Below, piece after piece: positions 25,821-35,724 of a stretch of DNA of 64,000 nucleotides. The translations under genes and the position numbers were made by a program. Source of the stretch: Chryseomicrobium aureum (GTDB lineage: Bacteria > Bacillota > Bacilli > Bacillales_A > Planococcaceae); NCBI RefSeq assembly GCF_016909155.1, contig NZ_JAFBFG010000001.1:372001-436000 (forward strand), written 5' to 3'. How positions within the stretch are numbered: position 1 is the stretch's first letter; each line of letters opens with the position of its first letter. The notes under the pieces are model-generated. The model searched no databases. It worked only from the letters and a program-made list of their open reading frames with translations, and was not told where the DNA came from.

Positions 25821-25849
25821 TTCAGATTCACGTATGATTGTGGTATAGT
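25821..25849 (+). promoter_or_regulatory. Sigma-A type promoter of the aro cluster
   Basis: TTCAGA (25821-25826), 17-bp spacer ending in TGG, TATAGT (25844-25849): a weak -35 with an extended -10, placed 42 bp before aroC. Confidence 0.55.
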
Positions 25850-25890
25850 GAAAAACATATACTTTAGCACGTTGAAGGGAGAAAGTTATT

Positions 25891-27063
25891 TTGCGTTACT
25901 TAACTGCCGGAGAGTCACATGGACCTCAACTGACAACTATTATTGAAGGTTTACCTTCTCAACTTGAAATCTCAATTGAAAAATTAAATGATTCATTGCG
26001 TAGACGCCAGGGAGGACATGGGCGTGGACGACGTATGCAGATTGAAAAAGATTTAGTCGAAATCACAGCAGGTGTTCGTCACGGGAAATCTCTAGGGTCT
26101 CCTATTTGTTTGCAAGTGACAAATGATGATTGGAAACACTGGACACATATTATGGGTATTGAACCTCCAGAAGACGATACAGAAGTGAAACGACAAATTT
26201 CTAGACCACGACCAGGACATGCAGATCTTGTCGGTGGGATTAAATACAACCACCGTGACCTTCGCAACGTCTTGGAACGTTCTTCAGCACGCGAAACTAC
26301 TGTACGTGTTGCTGCTGGTGCGCTAGCAAAACAAATGCTAGAACAATTGGGTATTCACGTAACCGCGTATGTGACGACGATTGGGGGCATTCACGCCGAC
26401 CGCTCTATTCCAGAAACACTTGAAGCTGCTGAAATCGCAGAGCGTGCAGCAGGTAACCCGGTCTACTGTTTGGATGAAGAAGTATCAAAACAGATGGTCG
26501 CTGCAATTGATGCTGCAAAAAAAGCCGGAGATACGATTGGTGGAGTCGTCGAAGTGCGTGTGACTGGAATGCCAGCAGGTGTTGGTAGCTATGTGCATTA
26601 CGACCGTAAACTCGATGCTCGACTAGCATTTGCAATGATGAGTATTAATGCATTTAAAGGTGTAGAGCTTGGTCTAGGGTTTGAAATGGCCAATCTACCT
26701 GGTAGTCAAGTTCATGATCAGATTCGTTACAATGCACAAGATGGGTATACACGTGAGACCAATCGTCTTGGAGGAACAGAAGGTGGTATGTCTACAGGTA
26801 TGCCATTAGTAGTTCGAGGCGTGATGAAACCAATTCCGACCTTGTACAAACCACTTGAGAGCGTAGATATCGATACAAAAGAAGTATTCAAAGCAAGTAT
26901 TGAGCGCTCTGATGCTTGCGCTGTTCCGGCTGCTTCAGTCGTTGCGGAACATGTCATTGCTTGGGAAGTTGCCCAAGCGTTGTTAGAAACATTCCCTGCA
27001 GATCACCTAGATCAATTGCGAAATGCCGTCAATGAGCGACGTAAGGCTGCAAAGGAGTTTTAA
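25891..27063 (+). CDS. aroC: Chorismate synthase
   Basis: Last step of the shikimate pathway: converts 5-enolpyruvylshikimate-3-phosphate to chorismate, using reduced FMN. Typical blocks are GESHGPQLT at the N-terminus, [36 protein letters not shown] and [13 protein letters not shown]. 390 aa is the usual length (the gene is called aroF in B. subtilis). Start is TTG 25891, with GAAGGGAGAA about ten bases upstream. It heads a tightly packed six-gene cluster. Confidence 0.96.
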   Translation: MRYLTAGESHGPQLTTIIEGLPSQLEISIEKLNDSLRRRQGGHGRGRRMQIEKDLVEITAGVRHGKSLGSPICLQVTNDDWKHWTHIMGIEPPEDDTEVKRQISRPRPGHADLVGGIKYNHRDLRNVLERSSARETTVRVAAGALAKQMLEQLGIHVTAYVTTIGGIHADRSIPETLEAAEIAERAAGNPVYCLDEEVSKQMVAAIDAAKKAGDTIGGVVEVRVTGMPAGVGSYVHYDRKLDARLAFAMMSINAFKGVELGLGFEMANLPGSQVHDQIRYNAQDGYTRETNRLGGTEGGMSTGMPLVVRGVMKPIPTLYKPLESVDIDTKEVFKASIERSDACAVPAASVVAEHVIAWEVAQALLETFPADHLDQLRNAVNERRKAAKEF

Positions 27064-27064
27064 A

Positions 27065-28132
27065 ATGGAACTTACTATTCAAACAGCTAGTGCGGCTTAT
27101 CCCGTTATTCTGCAAGAAGGGGCTATTCAGTCAATTTCAAACGTGTTGCCTGCTCAGTATGACAGATTGGTCGTATTTGCAGATCAGCATGTCTGGACTC
27201 TGCACGGAGAAGAATTTAAGCGACAGCTCGACTTGGAATTCAGTTTACATCTTGTTCGTGCGGGTGAGTCTGCAAAAACACTGACTCACTATGAGCAATC
27301 GATGACATTCCTACTTGAAAATGCTGTGTCAAGAAAGTCTGTGCTAATTGCATTTGGGGGAGGGGCTATCGGAGATTTTGCAGGATTTGTCGCAGCGACC
27401 TATATGAGAGGGATCCCCTTCATTCAAATCCCAACAACGATTCTTGCACACGATAGTGCGGTTGGAGGGAAGACAGGGATCAACCATAGTCTTGGAAAGA
27501 ACATGATCGGAGCTTTTCATCAGCCTCTCGGTGTTTTGTACGATCCAACTTTTCTGAAAACTCTCCCAGATAGTGAAGTGCGTTCAGGTTTTTCAGAAGT
27601 TATTAAACACGCTTTCCTTTCAGATGGTACTTGGTCGAATCACCTCCAAACGATTACTTCTATCAATACTCTACGCAAATTAGATTGGCAAGCCGAGCTA
27701 GCAAAAGGCATACAGGTAAAAGCAAAAATTGTGGAACAAGATGAGAAAGAGGCTTCTGTGCGGAAGTATCTCAATCTTGGCCATACTTATGGTCATGCCT
27801 TAGAAGCTCTTGCCGGTTTTGGTCGTCTGAAGCATGGAGAAGCCGTTGCGATTGGTCTTGTTGTAACGTTCTACTTGAGTGGCCTAGAGCAACTCGCGAC
27901 GAATTGGTTTAAACAACTTTCAAAACTTGGATACCCGCTAGAAGCTGTAACCCAGTTTTCTATAGAAGAAATTATCACGTATATTCGAAATGATAAAAAA
28001 AATAGCGGCGAAGATATCCAATTTGTACTTTTACATGAAATTGGAAAACCGTATGTGAGCACCGTTCGTGAAGAAGCAATACGATTGGCTCATGATCGTT
28101 TAGTAAACTTAGTAAAGGAGGAGCGAACATGA
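27065..28132 (+). CDS. aroB: 3-dehydroquinate synthase
   Basis: Second shikimate-pathway step: cyclises DAHP to 3-dehydroquinate, NAD- and metal-dependent. Motifs: FGGGAIGDFAGFVAATYMRG (nucleotide binding), PTTILAHDSAVGGKTGIN, EVIKHAFL and LNLGHTYGHALE for metal and substrate contacts. 355 aa. ATG 27065 directly follows the aroC stop and the site AAGGAG within its end. It overlaps aroH by four bases. Confidence 0.96.
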   Translation: MELTIQTASAAYPVILQEGAIQSISNVLPAQYDRLVVFADQHVWTLHGEEFKRQLDLEFSLHLVRAGESAKTLTHYEQSMTFLLENAVSRKSVLIAFGGGAIGDFAGFVAATYMRGIPFIQIPTTILAHDSAVGGKTGINHSLGKNMIGAFHQPLGVLYDPTFLKTLPDSEVRSGFSEVIKHAFLSDGTWSNHLQTITSINTLRKLDWQAELAKGIQVKAKIVEQDEKEASVRKYLNLGHTYGHALEALAGFGRLKHGEAVAIGLVVTFYLSGLEQLATNWFKQLSKLGYPLEAVTQFSIEEIITYIRNDKKNSGEDIQFVLLHEIGKPYVSTVREEAIRLAHDRLVNLVKEERT

Positions 28133-28494
28133 TTAGAGGAGTGCGAGGAGCAACTACGATTCCAGCAGATCAGCCAGACCAAATTCTCATCGCTACTCAA
28201 GAACTTGCGATGGAGATGGCCCGTGTAAATTCTATTCAGGCTGAAGACGTTGCATCTGTAATTATTTCTACAACCCCTGATGTCATTTCGGCTTTTCCAG
28301 CAAAAGCCGTTCGTACGATTGAAGGGTGGGAGTATGTGCCCGTCATGTGCATGCATGAAATGTCTGTTGCAGAGAGTTTGCCACGATGCATTCGAATTAT
28401 GATGCATGTCAATACAACAGTAGCTCAAAACCAAGTAGAACATATATACTTGAATGAGGCAGTGACATTGCGCCCAGACTTAGTGAAGAAATGA
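28129..28494 (+). CDS. aroH: Chorismate mutase, AroH type
   Basis: Converts chorismate to prephenate, directing flux to Phe and Tyr. Small trimeric AroH fold, 121 aa, with RGVRGATTI at the N-terminus and the active-site region VMCMHEMSVAESLPRCIR. Coupled to aroB by ATGA. In B. subtilis the trp operon comes next; here hisC follows after nine bases. Confidence 0.95.
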   Translation: MIRGVRGATTIPADQPDQILIATQELAMEMARVNSIQAEDVASVIISTTPDVISAFPAKAVRTIEGWEYVPVMCMHEMSVAESLPRCIRIMMHVNTTVAQNQVEHIYLNEAVTLRPDLVKK

Positions 28495-28503
28495 GGAATT
28501 GCA

Positions 28504-29601
28504 ATGAAGTTTAAAAAACAATTAGCGGGTTTACAAGCGTACAAACCAGGAAGAACGATGGAAGAAGTAAAAAAGCAATTTGGTTTAAATCAAGTAATCA
28601 AACTTGCCTCTAATGAAAATCCACTAGGATCCTCTCCGAAAGTCCGTGAGTATCTAGCAACACAGTCCATCGACTTTGCCCTCTATCCAGATGGGTATGC
28701 GCAGACGATTCGCGATGCAGTTGCAGAACACTTGAATGTAAAACCGACACAACTGATCTTTGGGAACGGGTCGGATGAAGTGATTTTACTAATTGCGCGA
28801 GCACTTTTATCTCCAGAAGTGAATACGATTGCAGCGGATATCACGTTTAGTCAATATGCGCACAATGCCAAGATTGAAGGTGCAGATTTCATCGCAGTTG
28901 CTTTAAATGAGGATGGTACGCACGATCTAGAAACGATGCTTCAGAAGGTGACAGATCAAACTGCCGTTGTGTGGATTTGCAACCCGAATAATCCAACAGG
29001 TTCTTTGACGCCTTCATCCGCTATTTATTCGTTTCTTCAACAAGCACCAAAAGATGTTCTTGTCGTTGTAGATGAAGCCTATTTCGAGTATGTAGACGCA
29101 GAAGACTATATAAATCCAATACAGTGGCTTGAAGAATTCCCAAATCTGTTGATTTTACGCACATTCTCTAAAGCATATGGATTAGCAGCATTCCGTATCG
29201 GTTACGGAATTGGCTCAGAACAGGTGATTGCGCAATTAGAACCGACACGTGAACCGTTCAATAACACGACACTAAGTCAAGATGTGGCGCAAGTCGCTCT
29301 ACAAGATCAACAGTTTATTGCACATACAGTAGAACAAAACAAACAAGAAAAACAGCGCTATGTGGCATTTTGTGAAAAGCACGGGCTACGATATTTTCCA
29401 ACACAGACAAATTTTATATTGATTGATATAGAGCAAGATAGTGATGAAACTTTCCAGTATTTGATGTCGAAAGGATATATTGTACGTAGTGGGAATGCAT
29501 TAGGACTTCCTGGAACACTGCGTATCACAATCGGCACACCTGAACAAAATAAAGGTCTTCTACAAGAATTAGAGCAATTAGTTTTAAAACAGAAAGTGTG
29601 A
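28504..29601 (+). CDS. hisC: Histidinol-phosphate/aromatic aminotransferase
   Basis: PLP-dependent aminotransferase, 365 aa. In B. subtilis the hisC product in this cluster works in both histidine and Tyr/Phe synthesis, and the location between aroH and tyrA suggests the same. Key segments: KLASNENPLG, WICNPNNPTGS, DEAYFEY and the PLP lysine motif RTFSKAYGLAAFRIGY. No other his genes are in the window, favouring the aromatic role. Confidence 0.94.
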   Translation: MKFKKQLAGLQAYKPGRTMEEVKKQFGLNQVIKLASNENPLGSSPKVREYLATQSIDFALYPDGYAQTIRDAVAEHLNVKPTQLIFGNGSDEVILLIARALLSPEVNTIAADITFSQYAHNAKIEGADFIAVALNEDGTHDLETMLQKVTDQTAVVWICNPNNPTGSLTPSSAIYSFLQQAPKDVLVVVDEAYFEYVDAEDYINPIQWLEEFPNLLILRTFSKAYGLAAFRIGYGIGSEQVIAQLEPTREPFNNTTLSQDVAQVALQDQQFIAHTVEQNKQEKQRYVAFCEKHGLRYFPTQTNFILIDIEQDSDETFQYLMSKGYIVRSGNALGLPGTLRITIGTPEQNKGLLQELEQLVLKQKV

Positions 29602-29606
29602 TTGAA

Positions 29607-30695
29607 ATGAAAACGTCAGTAGTTGTGGTAGGACTTGGGCTGATTGGTGGAAGCCTATCACTTGCACTACGAAGAAATACAGAGTGTCATGTGATAGGCT
29701 ATGATGTCGACGCTAACACGGTCCGAACAGCACGAAGGCTCGATGTAATCGATGAAATGGCTTACTCACTTGCGCGATCCGTTCGTGAAGCGGATATTGT
29801 GATTTTAGCGACACCAGTGAACACGACGAAAGAATTGCTTCAAGAAGCTTTAAAATGGACGATGAAACCGGGTGCTTTTATAGTCGACACGGGGAGTACA
29901 AAAAAAGAAATTGTGGATCTTGCTAATGAATTAGAATTGCCGTTCATTGGTGGGCATCCAATGGCAGGTTCACATAAAAGTGGAATAGAGGCAGCCCGTG
30001 CTCATCTATTTGAGAATGCCTATTTTGTTTTATGTCCATCTAATCAAACTTCCAACGAACAGCTCGAGACATTCCAAAAGCTTCTTGCACCTTCAAAAGC
30101 GAAGGTGGTAAAAGTGACAGCGGAAGAGCATGACGAAATGACGGCTACAGTAAGCCATTTTCCACATCTTATTGCATCCTCACTTGTTCATCAGTTGGCA
30201 ACAAAAGCGAAAAACCCTTTGACTAAGAGGCTAGCAGCAGGTGGATTTCGTGATACGACAAGGATTGCATCTGCGAATCCTGTCATGTGGCGAGATATTA
30301 CATTGCAAAACCGAGATCAGTTATTAGATCAGCTAGACAGTTGGCTAGACGAGATGCAAAACGTGAGACAACTTGTAGCTACAGGGGACGCTACAGCTAT
30401 TGAAAACTACTACCTTGAAGCGAAACGAGAACGAGATATCTTACCGATTCATACACAAGGGGCACTTTACAGCACGTTTGACCTGTACATTGATGTACCC
30501 GATTATCCAGGAGTGATTTCTGAAGTAACAGGTTTGCTTGCATCCCATAAGATTAGTATTTTAAACATCCGTATTATTGAGACACGGGATGATTTGTTTG
30601 GTATTTTAGTGATTAGTTTACAGTCTGATGAAGATCGCGTGCGTGCGATGGAGTGTATTCATCAAGAAACAACCTATGAAACGTATATTGCGTAA
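29607..30695 (+). CDS. tyrA: Prephenate dehydrogenase with C-terminal ACT domain
   Basis: Oxidises prephenate to 4-hydroxyphenylpyruvate for tyrosine synthesis. N-terminal NAD-binding motif VVVGLGLIGGSLSLAL, catalytic-domain segment FIGGHPMAGSHKSG, and a C-terminal ACT domain (about residues 290-362, DLYIDVPDYPGVISEVTGLL), which usually mediates tyrosine feedback. 362 aa from ATG 29607; an in-frame GTG at 29598 overlapping the hisC stop is the alternative. Confidence 0.94.
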   Translation: MKTSVVVVGLGLIGGSLSLALRRNTECHVIGYDVDANTVRTARRLDVIDEMAYSLARSVREADIVILATPVNTTKELLQEALKWTMKPGAFIVDTGSTKKEIVDLANELELPFIGGHPMAGSHKSGIEAARAHLFENAYFVLCPSNQTSNEQLETFQKLLAPSKAKVVKVTAEEHDEMTATVSHFPHLIASSLVHQLATKAKNPLTKRLAAGGFRDTTRIASANPVMWRDITLQNRDQLLDQLDSWLDEMQNVRQLVATGDATAIENYYLEAKRERDILPIHTQGALYSTFDLYIDVPDYPGVISEVTGLLASHKISILNIRIIETRDDLFGILVISLQSDEDRVRAMECIHQETTYETYIA

Positions 30696-30707
30696 GGAAG
30701 TGATAGT

Positions 30708-31997
30708 GTGAAGAGTTTACAACATACTGGTAGATTAAAAGGGACTCTTTCTATCCCTGGAGACAAATCCGTTTCTCACCGTTCAATTCTATTTGGAGCG
30801 ATGGCAAAAGGTGTGACAACCGTTGAAGGTTTTTTACAAAGTGACGATTGCCTTAGCACTATTGACTGTGTGCGTAAGTTTGGTGTGGATGTCGCAGTAG
30901 AAGGCGAATCCGTCACAATAACAAGTGACGGAATTGAGAACTGGGTTGAGCCGGACACAATTTTGTATACAGGTAACTCAGGAACGACAACACGTCTTCT
31001 TTCAGGGGTGCTCGCATCGACAAATTTTGCTTCTGTGATGATTGGAGATGAGTCGATTCAAAAGCGCCCAATGAAACGGGTAACAGATCCACTTCGACAA
31101 ATGGGCGCAGATATTATTGGTAGAAAAGGCGGTAATTTCACACCACTCGCTATTCAAGGTCGCGAACTCACCGCAATTGATTACCCGATGCCAGTCGCAT
31201 CTGCACAAGTGAAATCAGCCATTCTTTTAGCAGGTATTCGTGCTGAGGGAACGACTATTATTACCGAACTTGAAAAAACTCGGGACCATACAGAAAAAAT
31301 GTTGCGTCACTTTGGAGTGGAGCTTGATGAACAAGACAAAACCATTTCTTTACGGGGTGGACAAACACTGACACCGGCACATATCGTCGTACCAGGTGAT
31401 ATTTCCTCCGCTGCTTTTTGGCTTGTAGCAGGTGCGATCACCAAGGACTCTGAAGTGGAACTTGCGAACGTTGGCTTGAACCCGACGCGAGATGGTATTT
31501 TGGAAGTACTCAAAAATATGGGAGCTGACTTATCATTTGATTTTGCGGACTCTCCTTCTCACGAAGAAATTGGGACACTCAAGATTCGGACAAGTTCCTT
31601 ACGTTCCACAGAAATTGGTGGAAGTCTAATTCCGCGTCTTATAGATGAGATTCCCATCATTGCGCTTCTAGCTACGCAAGCTGAAGGTACGACTATCATT
31701 CGTGATGCAGAAGAACTGAAAGTAAAAGAGACAAATCGAATAGATGCAGTTGTGACAGAGCTGAAAAAATTAGGTGCAGACATTGAATCAACGGAGGACG
31801 GTATGGTTATTACGGGTCCGACTCCTCTGACCGGTGGAAAAATAACAACGTACGGTGATCACCGAATTGGCATGATGGGGGCGATTGCTTCCCTACTAAC
31901 ATCGACTCCGATTGAGTTAGATGATCCAGAGTGCATTGCCGTAAGTTACCCTACATTTTTTGACCATTATTCAAAATTGACGGCAGACTCACATTAG
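30708..31997 (+). CDS. aroA: 5-enolpyruvylshikimate-3-phosphate synthase
   Basis: Sixth step of the shikimate pathway (gene aroE in B. subtilis). Conserved blocks: [53 protein letters not shown] and YGDHRIGMM. 429 aa. Glycine-to-alanine patterns and spacing look like the class II enzymes of Firmicutes (inference). Start is GTG 30708 behind AAGGAAGTGA. Last gene of the cluster; its stop codon lies in the terminator hairpin. Confidence 0.96.
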   Translation: MKSLQHTGRLKGTLSIPGDKSVSHRSILFGAMAKGVTTVEGFLQSDDCLSTIDCVRKFGVDVAVEGESVTITSDGIENWVEPDTILYTGNSGTTTRLLSGVLASTNFASVMIGDESIQKRPMKRVTDPLRQMGADIIGRKGGNFTPLAIQGRELTAIDYPMPVASAQVKSAILLAGIRAEGTTIITELEKTRDHTEKMLRHFGVELDEQDKTISLRGGQTLTPAHIVVPGDISSAAFWLVAGAITKDSEVELANVGLNPTRDGILEVLKNMGADLSFDFADSPSHEEIGTLKIRTSSLRSTEIGGSLIPRLIDEIPIIALLATQAEGTTIIRDAEELKVKETNRIDAVVTELKKLGADIESTEDGMVITGPTPLTGGKITTYGDHRIGMMGAIASLLTSTPIELDDPECIAVSYPTFFDHYSKLTADSH

Positions 31998-32013
31998 AGT
32001 CTGTCTTCTTTTT
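31982..32013 (+). terminator. Terminator overlapping the aroA stop codon
   Basis: GGCAGACTC (31982-31990) pairs with GAGTCTGTC (31997-32005) followed by a T-rich tail; the stop codon (31995-31997) is at the loop edge. Confidence 0.85.
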
Positions 32014-32061
32014 GTTTTCTAGAAATTCGTGTAAACTAAAGGCAAGAAAGAAGTGATTGAA

Positions 32062-33306
32062 ATGACATTAAATGAAATTCTCCGTCAAATCGAGACGGGT
32101 CAAAATGATTGGCAAGAACAATTAGAGACATATCTATTAAATGCAGAGCCAGATGAAATTTATCAAGCTTCTGAACAACTCGCAGCGTATGGTTTTGTTG
32201 AAGAAGCGATTCGTATGCTCGAGCATCTTGTCTACTTGTTCCCGGAAGAAGAACAGTTAAAAGTAGATCAAGCTATTTGGATGCTCGAGGTAGGTAGAGA
32301 AGAACAGGCACTCACAATTCTCCAGGAAATTCCACGACAGTCTGAAGTCTATCCACAAGTACTACTTGCAATGGCAGACTATTATCAAATGACGGGTCTT
32401 TATGAAGTAGCGGAACAAAAGTTAGAAGAAGCAACCCGGTTGATGCCTGATGAGCCACTTTTAAAACTTGCCAAGGCAGAACTAAAACGCGAGACAGGTC
32501 GATATTTGGAAGCAGCTCGTATCTATGAAGAAGTGTATCCACTCCGTTCAGAACTTCCACATATAGATTTGTCCCAAAAGTTAGCAGAAACCTATTCAGC
32601 AGGAGCTGCGTACGAAGAAGCGATTCCTTATTTTAAAGATTCTTTAGCACAGGGGGAAGCTCCTGATAAACTATTCCAATATGGGTATGCGTTGTTCCAG
32701 ATCGGTGACTATAAAGCAGCGATTGAGCAATTAGACGAATTACTCGCGGCAGACCCAGATTACTATTCAGCTTATTTATTATCTGCACAAGCTTATGGCA
32801 TGCTCAAGGAGAACCAATCAGCTCTTGAAAGAATAGAACAAGGGATTGAAAAAGACTCTTTTGAAAAAGAGTATTATCTAGTTGCAGGGAAACTGGCACT
32901 TAAATTAGGCCAAGAAGATAAAGCACAACGCTACTTTAGTGAAGCGATTGCTCTTGATCCAGAATACATTGATGGCATTTTACACCTAGTCCACCTTTAC
33001 ATGCATCAAGAAGAGTATGAAGCTGTAGTTCAACTGGCAGCAGATGTTCAAGCAGATGGAGCAACATTGACTTCCCTCTATCCATTCTTGGCACAAAGTC
33101 ATCATGAATTAGAAAATTATAATAAAGCATACGATTTCTATAAGCTCGCATACACTGAACAAAAAGAAGATGTCTATTTTCTTGAAAAATATGCATACTT
33201 CTTACTAGAAGAGGGGAAACGTAAAGAAGCGAAATCAGTCATTGAGCAACTGCTTAGTTTACATCCTCAAGCGGTAGAGTGGCGAGAAATGATAGATAAC
33301 TTATAG
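32062..33306 (+). CDS. ypiA: YpiA, TPR-repeat protein
   Basis: Soluble protein of 414 aa built almost wholly of tetratricopeptide repeats, visible as recurring 34-residue helix pairs (for example AIRMLEHLVYLFPEEEQL, AEQKLEEATRLMPDEPLL, AQRYFSEAIALDPEYIDG). TPR proteins are scaffolds for protein-protein contacts; the partner is unknown. ypiA conventionally heads the ypiA-ypiB-ypiF-qcrABC segment. ATG 32062 with AAGAAGTGAT upstream is chosen over an in-frame GTG at 32053. Confidence 0.9.
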   Translation: MTLNEILRQIETGQNDWQEQLETYLLNAEPDEIYQASEQLAAYGFVEEAIRMLEHLVYLFPEEEQLKVDQAIWMLEVGREEQALTILQEIPRQSEVYPQVLLAMADYYQMTGLYEVAEQKLEEATRLMPDEPLLKLAKAELKRETGRYLEAARIYEEVYPLRSELPHIDLSQKLAETYSAGAAYEEAIPYFKDSLAQGEAPDKLFQYGYALFQIGDYKAAIEQLDELLAADPDYYSAYLLSAQAYGMLKENQSALERIEQGIEKDSFEKEYYLVAGKLALKLGQEDKAQRYFSEAIALDPEYIDGILHLVHLYMHQEEYEAVVQLAADVQADGATLTSLYPFLAQSHHELENYNKAYDFYKLAYTEQKEDVYFLEKYAYFLLEEGKRKEAKSVIEQLLSLHPQAVEWREMIDNL

Positions 33307-33318
33307 GAGGGACTAGCT

Positions 33319-33870
33319 ATGACTGCTTCGGTAACAGCAAATGAAAAGCGTGATTTTGTGAAATGGTTGCTGTCGAATTTTCAGTTGAAGCGGCGTGAAA
33401 GCGTATGGATTTTAAATTACTTGGTGAGTCATGAAGAATTGCTCGAAAATGTTCATTTTGTTGAAGGGGTGGAACATTGTCCCCGTGGCATGATGATTTC
33501 GACTACGTCATCTACAGGTGCACCTTTCCGCTTCTATAAAGGAACAATCGTATCAGCAGATGCTGAAAAATCTTTTCATGATATGCGCTTACATCCAGAT
33601 GAACCAATGTACATCGAGTTAAAATTCCCAGATAAGAAACGTATTCCCCAGTTCATTGCTGTGTTGGAAGACAACCCATTCTTGCCAATGAATGAAGAAC
33701 TGAAAAAGATGGATCGAGTAACAGCAGATCAAGTGGTCGACAGCTCCTTAAAGCACTATCAACTGTTACAACTTGAAAAAGCAATTGATCGAGCACTTGA
33801 TGCGCAAGACAGAGAGCTATTTGCTAGACTTTCTAAACACTATTATGAGTTGCAGTCGGAGGTTGACTAA
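33319..33870 (+). CDS. ypiB: YpiB, UPF0302/IDEAL-domain protein
   Basis: Conserved Firmicute protein of unknown function, 183 aa. The N-terminal region is the UPF0302 domain (FVKWLLSNFQLKRRESVWIL), and the C-terminus has the IDEAL motif region (about residues 145-180; KAIDRALDAQDRELFARLSK). B. subtilis YpiB affects stability of the cytochrome bc complex subunit QcrA, consistent with its position just upstream of qcrA (recalled; not shown by this sequence). Ribosome site TAGGAGGGAC. Confidence 0.87.
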   Translation: MTASVTANEKRDFVKWLLSNFQLKRRESVWILNYLVSHEELLENVHFVEGVEHCPRGMMISTTSSTGAPFRFYKGTIVSADAEKSFHDMRLHPDEPMYIELKFPDKKRIPQFIAVLEDNPFLPMNEELKKMDRVTADQVVDSSLKHYQLLQLEKAIDRALDAQDRELFARLSKHYYELQSEVD

Positions 33871-34311
33871 ATGTTTTATAACGGAAAAGACAGTACACAG
33901 TTCCTTCAACAAACAGAGTTTATTGACACAGCTCTTGTACCCTTGATTTCAATTGGATTGAAAAAAGAGACGCTTCATAATGCAGCGTCTCAATCCGATT
34001 ATGTGTTATCACTTGTGAATGCATTGGAGAATCAGTTTAAAGGGAGAGTTGTCGCTTTCCCTTCTTTTTGCTATGTCGAAGGACAAGAGAAAGAAGACCT
34101 GTATAGTAATTGGAAGCTAGCTTTTGAGAATTCACCATTTAAACATGTTTTATTTATCACTGGGGATTCAGAATGGCTAGCAATCGATGATTCTGTGCTG
34201 TGGACACCAACGATTCCATTGGATTCAATGGACGCAAAAATGAAAATAAAAATCTTGGATGATCAAGTGCGTCAAATCATTCCTCGTATCGCTGAAAAAT
34301 GGTCTACATAA
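33871..34311 (+). CDS. ypiF: YpiF, DUF2487-like protein
   Basis: Soluble 146-aa protein of unknown function, starting directly after the ypiB stop codon with no gap, so probably coupled (GGAGG lies within the ypiB end). It has no motif I can assign. In B. subtilis ypiF is cotranscribed with qcrA, but here 174 bp separate them. A family of this kind is restricted to Bacillales. Confidence 0.82.
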   Translation: MFYNGKDSTQFLQQTEFIDTALVPLISIGLKKETLHNAASQSDYVLSLVNALENQFKGRVVAFPSFCYVEGQEKEDLYSNWKLAFENSPFKHVLFITGDSEWLAIDDSVLWTPTIPLDSMDAKMKIKILDDQVRQIIPRIAEKWST

Positions 34312-34370
34312 CGGCATTTCTTTATTTTTCAATAGGATTCAACAAATGTTCACAAACTGTCGAATTCACC

Positions 34371-34398
34371 CCTAGCCAATATTGATTTTATTGCTAGG
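34371..34398. promoter_or_regulatory. Inverted repeat upstream of qcrABC
   Basis: CCTAGC-C-AATA (34371-34381) and TATTGCTAGG (34389-34398) form a 10-bp inverted repeat with one bulge and no T tract behind it, so it is more likely an operator or mRNA hairpin than a terminator. A TTGAAC (34410-34415) with a weak TATTCA 16 bp downstream is a possible qcr promoter. Confidence 0.4.
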
Positions 34399-34485
34399 TT
34401 AAAGTATCATTGAACTGTCCTAGTATTATTTTATTCACGCAAGTATGTCCTTTGGACTGACCTTTACGTTAGAGGGGGGAAACCG

Positions 34486-34992
34486 ATGAGCAACAACAAA
34501 GTAACAAGACGTCAATTTTTAAGCTATACACTTACTGGAGTTGGCGGATTCATGGCTGCAGGTATGCTCATGCCAATGGTTCGTTTTGCAATTGACCCTG
34601 TTCTTCAGAAAAAAGATGGTGCAGACTTCGTTCTTACGGATCTACCTGTCGCTGATATTACTGAAGAACCGACTCGTGTCGATTTCAACTTCGAGCAAAT
34701 TGATGCATGGTATTCATCAGAAGTAACGAGCACGGCATGGGTCTATAGAGATGGAGACACAATTGTTGCCTTATCTCCTATCTGTAAACACTTGGGATGT
34801 ACAGTAGGCTGGGCGACTGACAGCGCACATCCAAATCGATTCTTCTGTGCTTGCCACGCAGGATTATATGAAAAGAATGGAAAGAACGTTCCAGGAACAC
34901 CACCACGTGGTCCACTTGACATGTATGAAGTACGTGAAAGTGCAGATGGATTACTTGAGTTAGGTCCAGTTGTTCCGAATACATTAGTGTAA
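34486..34992 (+). CDS. qcrA: QcrA, Rieske iron-sulfur subunit of menaquinol:cytochrome c reductase
   Basis: Rieske [2Fe-2S] protein, 168 aa, of the bc-type complex that passes electrons from menaquinol to cytochrome c. Cluster ligands are in CKHLGC and CACH (Cys-His pairs), near residues 105 and 124. The N-terminus has a twin-arginine motif (TRRQFLSYT) and a hydrophobic helix, indicating Tat-dependent export with retained anchor. Strong ribosome site GAGGGGGGAAA. First gene of qcrABC. Confidence 0.96.
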   Translation: MSNNKVTRRQFLSYTLTGVGGFMAAGMLMPMVRFAIDPVLQKKDGADFVLTDLPVADITEEPTRVDFNFEQIDAWYSSEVTSTAWVYRDGDTIVALSPICKHLGCTVGWATDSAHPNRFFCACHAGLYEKNGKNVPGTPPRGPLDMYEVRESADGLLELGPVVPNTLV

Positions 34993-35010
34993 TAAAGGGG
35001 GTACGACATC

Positions 35011-35685
35011 GTGCTGAACAAGATTTATGATTGGGTAGATGAGCGTCTCGATATTACACCAATTTGGCGTGACATCGCAGACCATGAAGTTCCTGAACAC
35101 GTAAACCCTGCACACCACTTTTCGGCGTTTGTGTATTGTTTCGGAGGATTAACGTTCTTTGTTACAGTTATTCAAATTCTTTCAGGTATGTTCTTAACAA
35201 TGTACTATGTGCCGGATATTGAAAATGCATGGAACTCTGTTTATTATCTTCAAAATGAAGTGGCATTCGGAGAGATTGTTCGGGGTATGCACCACTGGGG
35301 AGCATCGCTAGTTATCGTTATGATGTTCTTGCATACATTGCGTGTTTTCTTCACAGGTTCGTATAAAAAACCTCGTGAATTAAACTGGATGGTAGGAGTA
35401 GGAATCTTTGGTATTATGTTAGGCCTTGGATTTACGGGTTACTTGTTACCATGGGATATGAAAGCATTGTTTGCAACAAAAGTAGGTATTGAGATTGCAG
35501 CTTCGGTTCCATTTATCGGTGGAGCAATTAAGACATTGTTAGCAGGGGATGAAGTAATCCTTGGTGCGCAGACACTTACACGTTTCTTCGCAATTCACGT
35601 ATTCTTCTTACCAGCAGCATTGTTCGGATTATTAGCAGCTCACTTTATCTTAATTCGTCGTCAAGGTATTTCAGGTCCACTATAA
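35011..35685 (+). CDS. qcrB: QcrB, cytochrome b subunit
   Basis: Cytochrome b6-type subunit, 224 aa, four membrane helices binding the b haems and forming the quinol sites. Haem-ligand histidines are recognisable in MHHWGASLVIVMMFLHTLR and in RFFAIHVFFLP...AAHF. Start is GTG 35011 with AAAGGGGG upstream. The split arrangement (b6-type QcrB plus subunit IV in QcrC) is characteristic of Bacillales complexes. Confidence 0.97.
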   Translation: MLNKIYDWVDERLDITPIWRDIADHEVPEHVNPAHHFSAFVYCFGGLTFFVTVIQILSGMFLTMYYVPDIENAWNSVYYLQNEVAFGEIVRGMHHWGASLVIVMMFLHTLRVFFTGSYKKPRELNWMVGVGIFGIMLGLGFTGYLLPWDMKALFATKVGIEIAASVPFIGGAIKTLLAGDEVILGAQTLTRFFAIHVFFLPAALFGLLAAHFILIRRQGISGPL

Positions 35686-35724
35686 TAGGTTAGTGGAAAA
35701 AGAGGATAACAAGGAGGGGACTTC

